A stretch of 60,902 bases of DNA from Frankia gtarii (GTDB taxonomy: Bacteria; Actinomycetota; Actinomycetes; Frankiales; Frankiaceae): contig NZ_JAMPTM010000010.1 of NCBI RefSeq assembly GCF_025403375.1, positions 1 to 60,902 on the forward strand, given 5' to 3'. The notes beneath the pieces are model-generated. The model saw only the letters and a list, made by a program, of their open reading frames with translations. It was not told the DNA's origin and did no database searches. How positions within the stretch are numbered: position 1 is the stretch's first letter; each line of letters begins with the position of its first letter. The position numbers were made by a program, and so were the translations under genes. Below, piece after piece: positions 34,904-42,892 of the stretch.

Positions 34904-37182
34904 CCGTCGACCCGGCGGCCGCCGAGGCCGACGCGGCGGATCTGCTGCATCCGGTGGTGGTGCACCACATCGTGAACACACTGCAGTGGCCGGGGCTGCG
35001 GCCGTTACAGGAGGAGGCGGTCGCGCCGCTGCTCGCCGGTTCGGACGCGCTGCTGCTCGCCCCGACCGCCGGTGGGAAGACCGAAGCGGCAGTGTTCCCG
35101 GTCCTGTCGCGGATGGCGGCCGAGAACTGGCAGGGGACGTCGGTGCTGTACCTGTGTCCGTTGAAGGCGCTGCTGAACAACCTGACGCCCCGGCTGGCGA
35201 CCTACACCGGCTGGCTCGGACGCCAGGCCTCCGTCTGGCACGGCGACGTGACCGAAGGCCGGCGCAACCGGATCCGCCGCGAACGGCCCGATGTCCTGCT
35301 CACCACGCCCGAGTCGCTGGAAGCGATGCTCGTCAGCGTCCGTACCGACCATCGCGGCTTCTTCGCCGACGTCCGCACCGTGATCGTCGACGAGGTCCAC
35401 GCGTTCGCCGGCGACGACCGCGGCTGGCACCTCCTCGCCGTCCTGGAACGGCTGCGTCGGCTCATCGCCCCCGGCAACGACCCGGCCCCCTCCACCCCGG
35501 CCGCCCCGGCTACCACGGCCGCTGCCGGGGAGCTGCAGGTCATCGGCCTGTCGGCGACGGTCGGGAACCCTGCCGAACTGCTGCGCTGGCTGCAGGGTTC
35601 GGGCGCGGGCCAGCGCCCGGCCCAGGTCATCGCACCAGACCTGCCGACCACGCCTCCCCGCCAGGCCAAGGTCGAGGCGGGCCCGGCCAACGGCGCGCCG
35701 CCGGCACCCGGGCCGTCAACACCGGCATCGGCATCGGCACCGACACCGATGCCGGGCGAGATCGAGCTGGACTACGTCGCCTCGGTGTCGAACGCGGCGA
35801 AGGTGCTGGCCACCCTGCACCGTGGCGAGAAGCGGCTCGTGTTCTGCGACTCGAAGAAGACCGTCGAGGAGCTCGGCCAGGCGCTGCGCGCCCTCGGGGT
35901 GGCGACGTTCCTCTCGCATGCGTCGCTGTCCGTCGAGGAGCGGCGCCGCTCCGAGGAGGCCTTCGCCCAGGCCCGGGACTGCGTGATCGTCGCCACCAGC
36001 ACGCTGGAGCTGGGCATCGACGTCGGGGACCTCGACCGGGTCGTCCAGATCAACGCCCCGGCAACCGTGGCCTCGTTCCTGCAGCGGCTCGGTCGCACCG
36101 GCCGTCGGGCGGGCACGACCCGCAACTGCCTGTTCCTCGCCCTGACCGACAGTGCACTTCTGCAGGCCGCCGGGCTGCTGTTGCTGTGGGGCCGCGGCTG
36201 GGTCGAGCCGGTCGTCGCCCCACCGGAACCCCGGCACATCGTCGCCCAGCAGCTACTCGCGTACTGCCTGCAGGAAAAACGGATCGGCGACCGGACCTGG
36301 GTGGACGAGTGGAACGGCCTCGTGCCCTTCGACCGTTCGGCGGAGCCGATCGTGCGCCACCTCGTCCGCCTGGGCTACCTGGACTCCGACGGCGGGATGC
36401 TGTTCATCGGCCCCGAGGCGGAACGCCGCTTCGGCCACCGGCACTTCTCCGAGCTGACCGCGGTCTTCACCGCGGCACCCGAGTTCACCGTCCTGGCCGG
36501 CCGCGACGAGATAGGCCGCACGGACCCGGTCCTGCTCACCGACCCGGTCGAAGGCCCGCGGCTGCTACTGCTCGCCGGCCGCAGCTGGCGGGTCACCCAC
36601 ATCGACTGGAAACGCCGCCGCTGCTTCGTCGAACCCGCCGAGAGCGGCGGCCGGGCCCGCTGGCTGGGCCTCGCCGACGGCGCCATGTCCTTCGAGCTGG
36701 CCAGGGCGATGCGGGAGGTTCTGCTCGGTGCCGACCCGCCGGTTCCGCTTACCCGCCGGGCGACGGGGCGACTCGCGGTCGTCCGCGAGAACCATCTCGA
36801 CGTCGTCCACCCGGGCGGCACGATGATCGTCCGAACGGATGACCTGACCGATGTTCGCTGGTGGACCTGGGCCGGCGAACGCGCCAACCGCACCCTCATC
36901 GCGAGCCTCGGCGACCTCGCCGACCCCCTCCAGGCCCCGACCGCCGCCTACCTGCGCCTGCGCACCGACCTGACCCCGCCCGGATGGAGGGCCGCCACCG
37001 CGGACCTGCCGTCCCGCCTCTGCCTCCCCCACGTCAGCGACGAGGCCCTGGCCGGCCTCAAGTTCAACACCGCGCTCCCCCCACGCCTGGCCGAGGCCAC
37101 CCTCGCCACCCGCCTCGCAGACCTCCCCACCGCCGCCACCGTCCTGCGCGAGCCCGTCCGGTTCACCACTCTGGGAACCTGA
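34900..37182 (+). CDS. brxHI: BrxHI, Lhr-like DEAD/DEAH helicase of BREX-2
   Basis: The 760-residue superfamily 2 helicase has motif I as APTAGGKTEAA (Lys60), Ia near LYLCPLKALLNNL, motif II as VDEVH (Asp164, Glu165), a motif III-like LSATVGNP, then the second RecA domain with VATSTLELGIDVGDLDRVVQ and motif VI QRLGRTGRRAG (near 395). A Lhr-type C-terminal region follows. The start is TTG 34900 overlapping the brxD stop, consistent with a coupled operon. It closes the BREX-2 gene set; its stop is followed after 60 bases by the convergent small gene at 37243. Confidence 0.9.
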   Translation: MTVDPAAAEADAADLLHPVVVHHIVNTLQWPGLRPLQEEAVAPLLAGSDALLLAPTAGGKTEAAVFPVLSRMAAENWQGTSVLYLCPLKALLNNLTPRLATYTGWLGRQASVWHGDVTEGRRNRIRRERPDVLLTTPESLEAMLVSVRTDHRGFFADVRTVIVDEVHAFAGDDRGWHLLAVLERLRRLIAPGNDPAPSTPAAPATTAAAGELQVIGLSATVGNPAELLRWLQGSGAGQRPAQVIAPDLPTTPPRQAKVEAGPANGAPPAPGPSTPASASAPTPMPGEIELDYVASVSNAAKVLATLHRGEKRLVFCDSKKTVEELGQALRALGVATFLSHASLSVEERRRSEEAFAQARDCVIVATSTLELGIDVGDLDRVVQINAPATVASFLQRLGRTGRRAGTTRNCLFLALTDSALLQAAGLLLLWGRGWVEPVVAPPEPRHIVAQQLLAYCLQEKRIGDRTWVDEWNGLVPFDRSAEPIVRHLVRLGYLDSDGGMLFIGPEAERRFGHRHFSELTAVFTAAPEFTVLAGRDEIGRTDPVLLTDPVEGPRLLLLAGRSWRVTHIDWKRRRCFVEPAESGGRARWLGLADGAMSFELARAMREVLLGADPPVPLTRRATGRLAVVRENHLDVVHPGGTMIVRTDDLTDVRWWTWAGERANRTLIASLGDLADPLQAPTAAYLRLRTDLTPPGWRAATADLPSRLCLPHVSDEALAGLKFNTALPPRLAEATLATRLADLPTAATVLREPVRFTTLGT

Positions 37183-37242
37183 CGGCGCGGTCCTCGCACG
37201 GGTAACCGGGTTCAGGCACCCCACAGCGCGAGCCCGGGCTGG

Positions 37243-37554
37243 TCAGTCATCCCGAAGTCCACGGCGAAACGCGCTCCGTGTCTCCGCCCAGAAGCCCCGC
37301 CGGGGCTGCCTCAGAGCGGGCCGCTGACTCGGGGCTGGCCGAAACCTTGCGGATGACGGGTTGGATTGGCGATACGGGTGGTCGCCGTCGGGCAAGGAAT
37401 CGTTCATTACGAGCCGCACGGCGGCCGTCCGAGCGCCGGTCGCCTCGGCGATGGTCTCGGCGAGGGCTGCAGGGCTGGGGATCCTCGGGAGCATCGGCGG
37501 ACTGATCCAGATCTCCGGACCCTGCGCCTCCGCTGCGAGACCAAATAGGTTCAC
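37243..37554 (-). CDS. Unknown 103-aa protein, second gene of a coupled pair
   Basis: The frame starts at GTG 37554, overlapping the stop of the preceding minus-strand gene by four bases (GTGA), which supports real translation. The product starts MNLFGLAAEAQGPEIWISPP, continues with SPAALAETIAEATGARTAAV and ends in an Arg-rich tail. The first half looks like a small folded domain; no family is recognised. The pair is divergent from NLR copy 2, so a functional link (regulator, effector or inhibitor) is possible but unsupported by motifs. Confidence 0.5.
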   Translation of the reverse strand: MNLFGLAAEAQGPEIWISPPMLPRIPSPAALAETIAEATGARTAAVRLVMNDSLPDGDHPYRQSNPSSARFRPAPSQRPALRQPRRGFWAETRSAFRRGLRDD

Positions 37555-37745
37555 CTCGCTGAGCAGATGTGTGCATATTCTGGCGCAACCGCACGCAGTG
37601 TATCGAATGCGCTCTCGCCGGACTGCCCGATGCCGCACCCATGGCAGTCGGCCGGGGCCAAGTCCACACAGATACGCACGCCCGGCTCGGCTCCGGAATG
37701 AGTGCAGCACATGCCGCTGGTGTTGCCACAACCGTCTGGGCGCAC
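37551..37745 (-). CDS. Unknown Cys-rich small protein, first gene of a coupled pair
   Basis: About 64 residues with seven cysteines in CGNTSGMCCTHSGAEPG, RICVDLAPADCHGCGIGQSG and a final HICSAR, suggestive of a metal-binding or disulfide-rich fold. I start at GTG 37745; the frame is open upstream to 37943 but that part would overlap the NLR gene start on the other strand. The stop forms a GTGA overlap with the next gene. No family recognised. The distance between its start and the start of NLR copy 2 is about 70 bases, so both share one divergent promoter region. Confidence 0.5.
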   Translation of the reverse strand: MRPDGCGNTSGMCCTHSGAEPGVRICVDLAPADCHGCGIGQSGESAFDTLRAVAPEYAHICSAR

Positions 37746-37817
37746 ACACCGACCGGACCCAACCGCCGATGAGCGGTCAGCTTCTGGCTCGGTGGGTGGT
37801 AGTGGCATCCTTGACGG

Positions 37818-40547
37818 GTGACCGACGGGGGCAGCGAGAGTACTGACTCGCACTTTTTCGTGTCGTACGCCCAAGAAGATCGAGTGTGGGCGGAGTGGAT
37901 CGCCTGGACGCTGGAAGAGGCGCACTACCGAGTGCTGATCCAAGCGTGGGATTTCGCGCCGGGGTCGAACTGGGTGTCAGGGATGCAGGAAGGCGTGACC
38001 CGGGCCGCGCGGACGCTCGCAGTCCTCTCCGCGGACTATGCAAGATCGGTGTACGGGGCGGCGGAGTGGCAGGCCGCGTGGGCGGCCGACCCGGCCGGAC
38101 AGGCTCGGAAACTGCTGACCGTACGAGTGACCGAGTGTGACCGGCCCGGACTGCTCGGCCAGATCGTCCCGGTCGACGTGTTCGGGGTCGACGAGACAGT
38201 GGCGCGGGCGGAGCTGCTGCGGGCGGCCCGGCTGGCGGTGTCCGGCAAGCGGGGCAAGCCGGCGTTGGCGCCACCCTTCCCGCCAGTTATGCAGACGATT
38301 CCGGCTCCGGCGCCTTTTCCGAACGCGTCACCGGCGGTGTGGTCGGTACCGTGGCCGCGCAATCCGCTGTTCACCGGCCGAGATGGCGAGTTGACCGCTA
38401 TGGCGAGCCGGTTGTTGAGTGCGGAGGCGTCGGTGGTGGTCCTGCCGCAGACCTTGCACGGCCTGGGCGGGGTTGGGAAGACCCAGCTTGCGGTCGAGTA
38501 CGCCTACCGACATGCCACCGACTACGACCTGGTGTGGTGGGTGCCGGGTGAGTCGACCGCCTTGGCGATGGGTGCGCTGGTCGACCTGGCCAGCCGAGTC
38601 GGGGTGCCAGCCACAGACAGCGCTCAGGAACGGATCACCGGGTTGGTAGAAGTGTTACGCCGCGGGGAGCCGTTCCGGCGGTGGCTGGTGGTGGTCGACA
38701 ACGCGGAGGCGCCGTCGGGGCTATTCGGGGTACTGGCGGTGGCGGGCCGCAGCGGGCATGTGCTGGTGACCTCGCGGGATCCGGCGTGGGCAAGTTGGGC
38801 ACAGCCGGTGGAGGTAGATGTGCTGCCCCGCGCGGACGCGATCCGCCTGCTCAGGCGCGGATGCGAACGGCTCACCGACGCCGAGGCAGGCCGGCTGGCA
38901 GCGGCGTTGGGGGACTTGCCACTGGCGTTGGAGCAGGCTGGTAGCTGGCTGGCCGTGACCGGGATGCCAGCCGGAACCTACGAGCGGCTACTCACCGACA
39001 AAACCGGGGAACTGCTGGCCCGGGGCCGGTCGGCCCACTACCCGCTGCCGGTTGCCGCCGCGTGGACCATTGCTGTGGATGGGTTGGATGATCCGGACGC
39101 GGTGGGTCTGCTGCGGCTACTGGCCCGATTTGGACCGGAACCAGTGCCGCTGGACCTGTTCTCCCCCGCGGCCGAAGGGCTTGCAGAGGTACCAGACGTG
39201 CTGGCTGACATGGTCCACGATCCGCTGGCGTTCTCGGATCGGGTAGCCACAGTGTGTCGGCTCGGGCTGGTCCGCGCGACCGCCGACGGGCTGGTCATGC
39301 ACCGGCTCGTCCAAGCCGTCCTACGCGAGCACACCCCCGCCGAACACCGCGAGCAGCTCCGGACTGCGGCGCACGCCCTACTCACCGCCGCTGACCCCGC
39401 CGATCCGGCCGACCCGGCGTGTTGGCCCCGGTACACAGTGCTGTACCCGCACGTCCTGGCTGCCGGCATGCTCGACACCACCGATGATGCCGTCCGCCGC
39501 CTGGTTCTGCGCCTTGCCGAGGCGTTCCGATCCAGCGGTGACTATCGCACGGCTGCCAGCCTCAGCCGACAGGCGTACACACGGTGGACGGCACAGCTCG
39601 GCGAGGACCACCCGGACACGATCACCGCTGCGCACAACCTCGCACGTGTTGTGCGGGAACAGGGAGATTACGCGGCGGCACGGGCGCTATTCGACGACGT
39701 CCTCACCCGCCGGCGACGCACACTCGGCGAAGACCACCCCGACACCATCACCACCGCACATAATCTTGCCCGCGTGGTGGGAGATCAAGGTGACTACGCG
39801 GCCGCACGATCGATGCTCCATGACGTCCTCACCCGATCCCAGCGCGTCCTCGGCGAAGACCACCCGGACACGGATATCGCCGCGCACGAACTCGCGCGCG
39901 TGCTGGGAGAGCAAGGTGATCGCGCGGCGGCACGGGTGCTATTCGACGACGTCCTCACCCGCCGGCGACGCATACTCGGCGAAGACCACCCCGACACCAT
40001 CACCACCGCACACGAACTCGCGCGCCTGGTGCGTGATCAGGGTGATTACGCGGCGGCACGGGTGCTATTCGACGACGTCCTCACCCGCCGGCGACGCATA
40101 CTCGGCGAAGACCACCCCGACACGCTGATCGCCGCCGGCAGCCTTGCGGGCATGGCTCGGGATCAGGGTGACTATGCAGCGGCACGAGCGATGCTCGACG
40201 ATGTCCTCACCCGATCCCGACGCGTCCTCGGCGAAGACCACCCCGACACCATCGGCGCCGCACACGAACTGGCGTTCGCTGTACGGGATCAGGGTGACTA
40301 CACGGCAGCACGAGCGATGCTCGACGACGTCCTCACCCGATCCCAACGCGTCCTTGGCGACGACCACTCTTCCACGATCGCCGCAGCGCATGGGCTGGCG
40401 GGCATGGTGCGGGATCAGGGTGATCACGCCTCGGCGCGAGCGATGCTCGACGACGTCCTCACCCGATCCCAACGCGTTCTCGGCGAGGATCACCCGTTGA
40501 CCATCTCGGTACGATGCACGCTCGCTGGCATTTCCGATGCCGAGTAG
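37818..40547 (+). CDS. TIR-NB-ARC-TPR protein (NLR-like), copy 2
   Basis: This 909-residue protein has the same domain order as the protein at 17953 but is clearly diverged from it. A TIR domain comes first (HFFVSYAQEDRVWAEWIAWT, candidate catalytic Glu83 in YGAAEWQAAW). The NB-ARC ATPase has Walker A HGLGGVGKTQL (Lys221), Walker B WLVVVDNAE, HVLVTSRDP and LPLALEQAGSW. From residue 594 it carries seven 42-residue TPR units plus a partial eighth, each beginning LGEDHPDT, nearly identical at DNA level. It starts at GTG 37818, about 635 bases after brxHI. By analogy with TIR-STAND defence proteins it should oligomerise on sensing a phage or stress signal and degrade NAD+; this is inference from domains. 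Confidence 0.87.
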   Translation: MTDGGSESTDSHFFVSYAQEDRVWAEWIAWTLEEAHYRVLIQAWDFAPGSNWVSGMQEGVTRAARTLAVLSADYARSVYGAAEWQAAWAADPAGQARKLLTVRVTECDRPGLLGQIVPVDVFGVDETVARAELLRAARLAVSGKRGKPALAPPFPPVMQTIPAPAPFPNASPAVWSVPWPRNPLFTGRDGELTAMASRLLSAEASVVVLPQTLHGLGGVGKTQLAVEYAYRHATDYDLVWWVPGESTALAMGALVDLASRVGVPATDSAQERITGLVEVLRRGEPFRRWLVVVDNAEAPSGLFGVLAVAGRSGHVLVTSRDPAWASWAQPVEVDVLPRADAIRLLRRGCERLTDAEAGRLAAALGDLPLALEQAGSWLAVTGMPAGTYERLLTDKTGELLARGRSAHYPLPVAAAWTIAVDGLDDPDAVGLLRLLARFGPEPVPLDLFSPAAEGLAEVPDVLADMVHDPLAFSDRVATVCRLGLVRATADGLVMHRLVQAVLREHTPAEHREQLRTAAHALLTAADPADPADPACWPRYTVLYPHVLAAGMLDTTDDAVRRLVLRLAEAFRSSGDYRTAASLSRQAYTRWTAQLGEDHPDTITAAHNLARVVREQGDYAAARALFDDVLTRRRRTLGEDHPDTITTAHNLARVVGDQGDYAAARSMLHDVLTRSQRVLGEDHPDTDIAAHELARVLGEQGDRAAARVLFDDVLTRRRRILGEDHPDTITTAHELARLVRDQGDYAAARVLFDDVLTRRRRILGEDHPDTLIAAGSLAGMARDQGDYAAARAMLDDVLTRSRRVLGEDHPDTIGAAHELAFAVRDQGDYTAARAMLDDVLTRSQRVLGDDHSSTIAAAHGLAGMVRDQGDHASARAMLDDVLTRSQRVLGEDHPLTISVRCTLAGISDAE
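39597..40478 (+). repeat. 126-bp tandem TPR-encoding repeats
   Basis: Seven consecutive 126-base units, each beginning CTCGGCGA(A/G)GACCACCC and encoding one 42-residue TPR, starting at 39597. Units 3 and 4 share long identical stretches (around 39950-39990 and 40076-40116). A partial eighth unit follows. Such similarity allows expansion or contraction in frame. Confidence 0.85.
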
Positions 40548-40627
40548 GCCTCCCCGTCCGAGGTCCGGCTATCCCAGCGGCGTGGGCAGCGTTCGCGGCA
40601 GGATTCTGCGACGGGTTGCGTTCGCTG

Positions 40628-40815
40628 TCAACAGATAGCCCGGTAGGGAAATTTTCGCAGGTGATGGCGCCGTTCATCCGGGGTGATGCGGTTGATGGGG
40701 GCGGGCAGGCGCGGCGCGCCAGATCGGCGGGGTCAAGGCCCCACAGCCGTGCGATGCGGTCATAGCTGGTGATGGCGAGAGTCTTGCCGTCTGGATCCCG
40801 GCTTCGCACATCAAA
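40628..40815 (-). pseudogene. WD40-repeat protein, C-terminal remnant with frameshift
   Basis: The minus strand encodes SRDPDGKTLAITSYDRIARL followed by WGLDPADLARRAC, the typical last blade and linker of actinobacterial WD40-repeat proteins. After a run of C bases near 40690 the expected ending (PINRITPDERRHHLRKFPYR, AIC, stop at 40628-40630) continues in a different frame. Only about 60 of several hundred residues remain, so this is a dead fragment with an indel in a homopolymer. Confidence 0.7.
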
Positions 40816-40933
40816 GGTCAGTAGGCTCGCCCAGTATGAGCGCCGATCCGGTTTCGGGGACCGCACAATGCGACGCGGAGTTGCTCGACTTCCCAGTCGT
40901 GACTCGAGCCACGACCGTCGCGGACCGCTCCCG

Positions 40934-41690
40934 GTGAGCGACCTCCTTCCGGTGCCCCCGCTCGATGTGCTGCGCCAGCGCCGCAGCGCCAAATGGCGTA
41001 TGCACGCGTCGGATGTGCTGCCGCTGTCGATCGCGGAGATGGACTTTGCCGCGGCGGACCCCATCACGCAGGCGCTGCATGCAGCGGTCGATCGGAGCGA
41101 CTTCGGTTACGCCGACGAATTCGCCGAGCTCGCGCACGCCTACGCGGACTTCGCCGCCGGGGAGTGGGGTTGGCGCCCGGAGCCCGACCATGTCGTGCCC
41201 GTGACCGACGTGGGCGTCGGCGCCGTCGAGGTGCTGCGCGCACTCGGAGTGCGCCGCGTCGTGATCAGCACCCCGGTCTACCCGCCGTTCCACCACTGGA
41301 TCCCCGAGGCCGACGCCACGCTCGTCGACGTGCCGCTGCGACACGGCCGCCTCGACCTCGAACGCCTCGACGAGGCATTCCGGGGAGGAGGCGCGTATCT
41401 GCTGTGCAATCCGCAGAACCCGACGGGCACCGTGCACACCCGTGCGGAGCTGACGACGCTTGTGTCGGCGGCCGCGCGGCACGGTGTCGTCATCATCTCC
41501 GACGAGATCCACGCTCCGCTCACCCTGCCTGGTGCCACGACGACGCCGATCCTGTCCGTCGAGGGCGCGCAGGATCTCGCCATCGCGTTGGTCTCAGCGA
41601 GCAAGGCGTGGAATCTCGCGGGCCTCAAGTGCGCGCTCGTCATCGCGGGCAGCACCGAGATAAGCGCGGCGGGTCGGCCGCTGGCCTCGA
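40934..41690 (+). pseudogene. PatB/MalY-type PLP aminotransferase, 3'-truncated
   Basis: From GTG 40934 the frame encodes about 248 residues of a class I/II aminotransferase of the cystathionine beta-lyase (MalY/PatB) type: AKWRMHASDVLPLSIAEMDF, NPQNPTGTVH, SDEIHAPL and the PLP lysine in SASKAWNLAGLKCA. Homology stops near 41680, before the C-terminal third (normally to about 390 residues). The frame then continues open for 2 kb but antisense to the AveC-like and substrate-binding genes, giving nonsense sequence. The truncation point abuts the stop of the small membrane-protein gene at 41700. I consider it non-functional. Confidence 0.75.
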
Positions 41691-41699
41691 CCGGCGGGT

Positions 41700-41852
41700 T
41701 CAGGTCAGTAGGTAGACCAGGACGAAGAGGGCCGCCGTCAGTCCCAGGCACCAGGCGAACACCGCTACGGACTGCCTTATCAGCACGCCCCGGTCCGCCG
41801 GCGGCAGCATCTTCGCGTGAAACGGGTCGTCGTCGATCGGGTTCCTACCCAT
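41700..41852 (-). CDS. 50-aa single-span membrane protein
   Basis: A short gene with a strong ribosome-binding site (GGAGGA five bases before the ATG at 41852). The product starts MGRNPIDDDPFHAKMLPPAD and ends with one hydrophobic helix (VAVFAWCLGLTAALFVLVYL). It lies 14 bases after the AveC-like gene in the same direction, as the last gene of the operon. No family is recognised; a small subunit or helper of the neighbouring membrane protein is plausible. Confidence 0.7.
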   Translation of the reverse strand: MGRNPIDDDPFHAKMLPPADRGVLIRQSVAVFAWCLGLTAALFVLVYLLT

Positions 41853-41866
41853 CTGTTCCTCCGGGG

Positions 41867-42847
41867 CTACGGGACGTAAACGCTGTCATGGCCCGTCAAC
41901 GCGCGCATCGCGACCAGCGGAATGACCAGCATGACGAAGAAGGTCACCTGGAAGACCACGAACCAGGCTCCGAAGCGGGCGAGCTCGAACTTCCACCTCG
42001 GTATGGTGACCTCGTAGTCGAGCCGGTCGTCGTACTCCGCCCGCCGATCGGGCTGCTGCCGATCAGCACGCTGTCGGGGCGGCCTGACGATGACGGCGGT
42101 GCCGGTCGAGCCCCCCGGCACCGGCGATGTACCGGGTTCGGACCGTGGTGCGTCGGAGGCATCGGATGCGCCGGAGGCGCCGGGCCTGGGCACGGTGAAG
42201 CGTTCGAGTCCGAAGAATCGTTCGAAGTGGTTGAGCATGCGGACCGGTGGCTTGCCCGCCCAGTACGCGATCAGGTTCGGCCAGAACGACATCAGTCCGA
42301 TCGTCCACAGCACAGTGAACTTTCCGCCGTTGCCGAATTCCACATGCGGGCCGAAACCCGGGTCGTAGACCCACCATCCCATCGCGGCGGCCAGGCTCTC
42401 GACGAGGAAGTCCCACGCGTAGTTCACCGGTATCGCGAGCACGGCAACGGCCCGGAGCAGACTCCAGTCGAAACGACGCACGAGGAACTGGCCGATCCTC
42501 AGCACGATGAAAGCATGCACCGCCCAGTAGCACGCGTAGGCGAAAGGCATGAACAGCGGATCGTTGGGAGTCTTGATCGGCAGCCAGTCGAGCAGATGGT
42601 GCTCGGTGAAGGCCGGGCTGTAGACCAGCTGCTGACCCCAGTCGCCGATGGTCTCCATCCAGTAGACGAGCATGCTGTTCACTATGAACAGAAGACCCCA
42701 GGTCAGTCGCCGCCGCCTGATGGTGTCGGCGATCGCCAGCACGATGACCAGACCGCCCAGCAAGGGGATGACCCAGTTGAAGAACCATACTCCGCTGGGG
42801 TCGACCAGGGCTGGCGGGACCGGCGGCTCGGCCGCAGGGATCGTCAT
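41867..42847 (-). CDS. AveC-like (spirocyclase-type) integral membrane protein
   Basis: The 326-residue protein has at least six hydrophobic helices (WVIPLLGGLVIVLAIADTI, GLLFIVNSMLVYWM, ACYWAVHAFIVLRI, and others), aromatic-rich loops (WGQQLVYSP, WWVYDPGFG), a cytoplasmic Pro/Ser/Asp linker near 230-265 and a final helix pair. This pattern matches the AveC family; AveC from Streptomyces avermitilis acts in spiroketal formation and dehydration during avermectin biosynthesis, but most homologues in actinomycetes are uncharacterised. ATG 42847 is preceded by GGAGAAG. It sits between the substrate-binding lipoprotein and the 50-aa protein in the operon. The catalytic role is inferred from family resemblance only. 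Confidence 0.7.
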   Translation of the reverse strand: MTIPAAEPPVPPALVDPSGVWFFNWVIPLLGGLVIVLAIADTIRRRRLTWGLLFIVNSMLVYWMETIGDWGQQLVYSPAFTEHHLLDWLPIKTPNDPLFMPFAYACYWAVHAFIVLRIGQFLVRRFDWSLLRAVAVLAIPVNYAWDFLVESLAAAMGWWVYDPGFGPHVEFGNGGKFTVLWTIGLMSFWPNLIAYWAGKPPVRMLNHFERFFGLERFTVPRPGASGASDASDAPRSEPGTSPVPGGSTGTAVIVRPPRQRADRQQPDRRAEYDDRLDYEVTIPRWKFELARFGAWFVVFQVTFFVMLVIPLVAMRALTGHDSVYVP

Positions 42848-42892
42848 CTCTTCTCCGTTGGAGAGGTTGTGGATCGAACTCTTCCGGACCGT

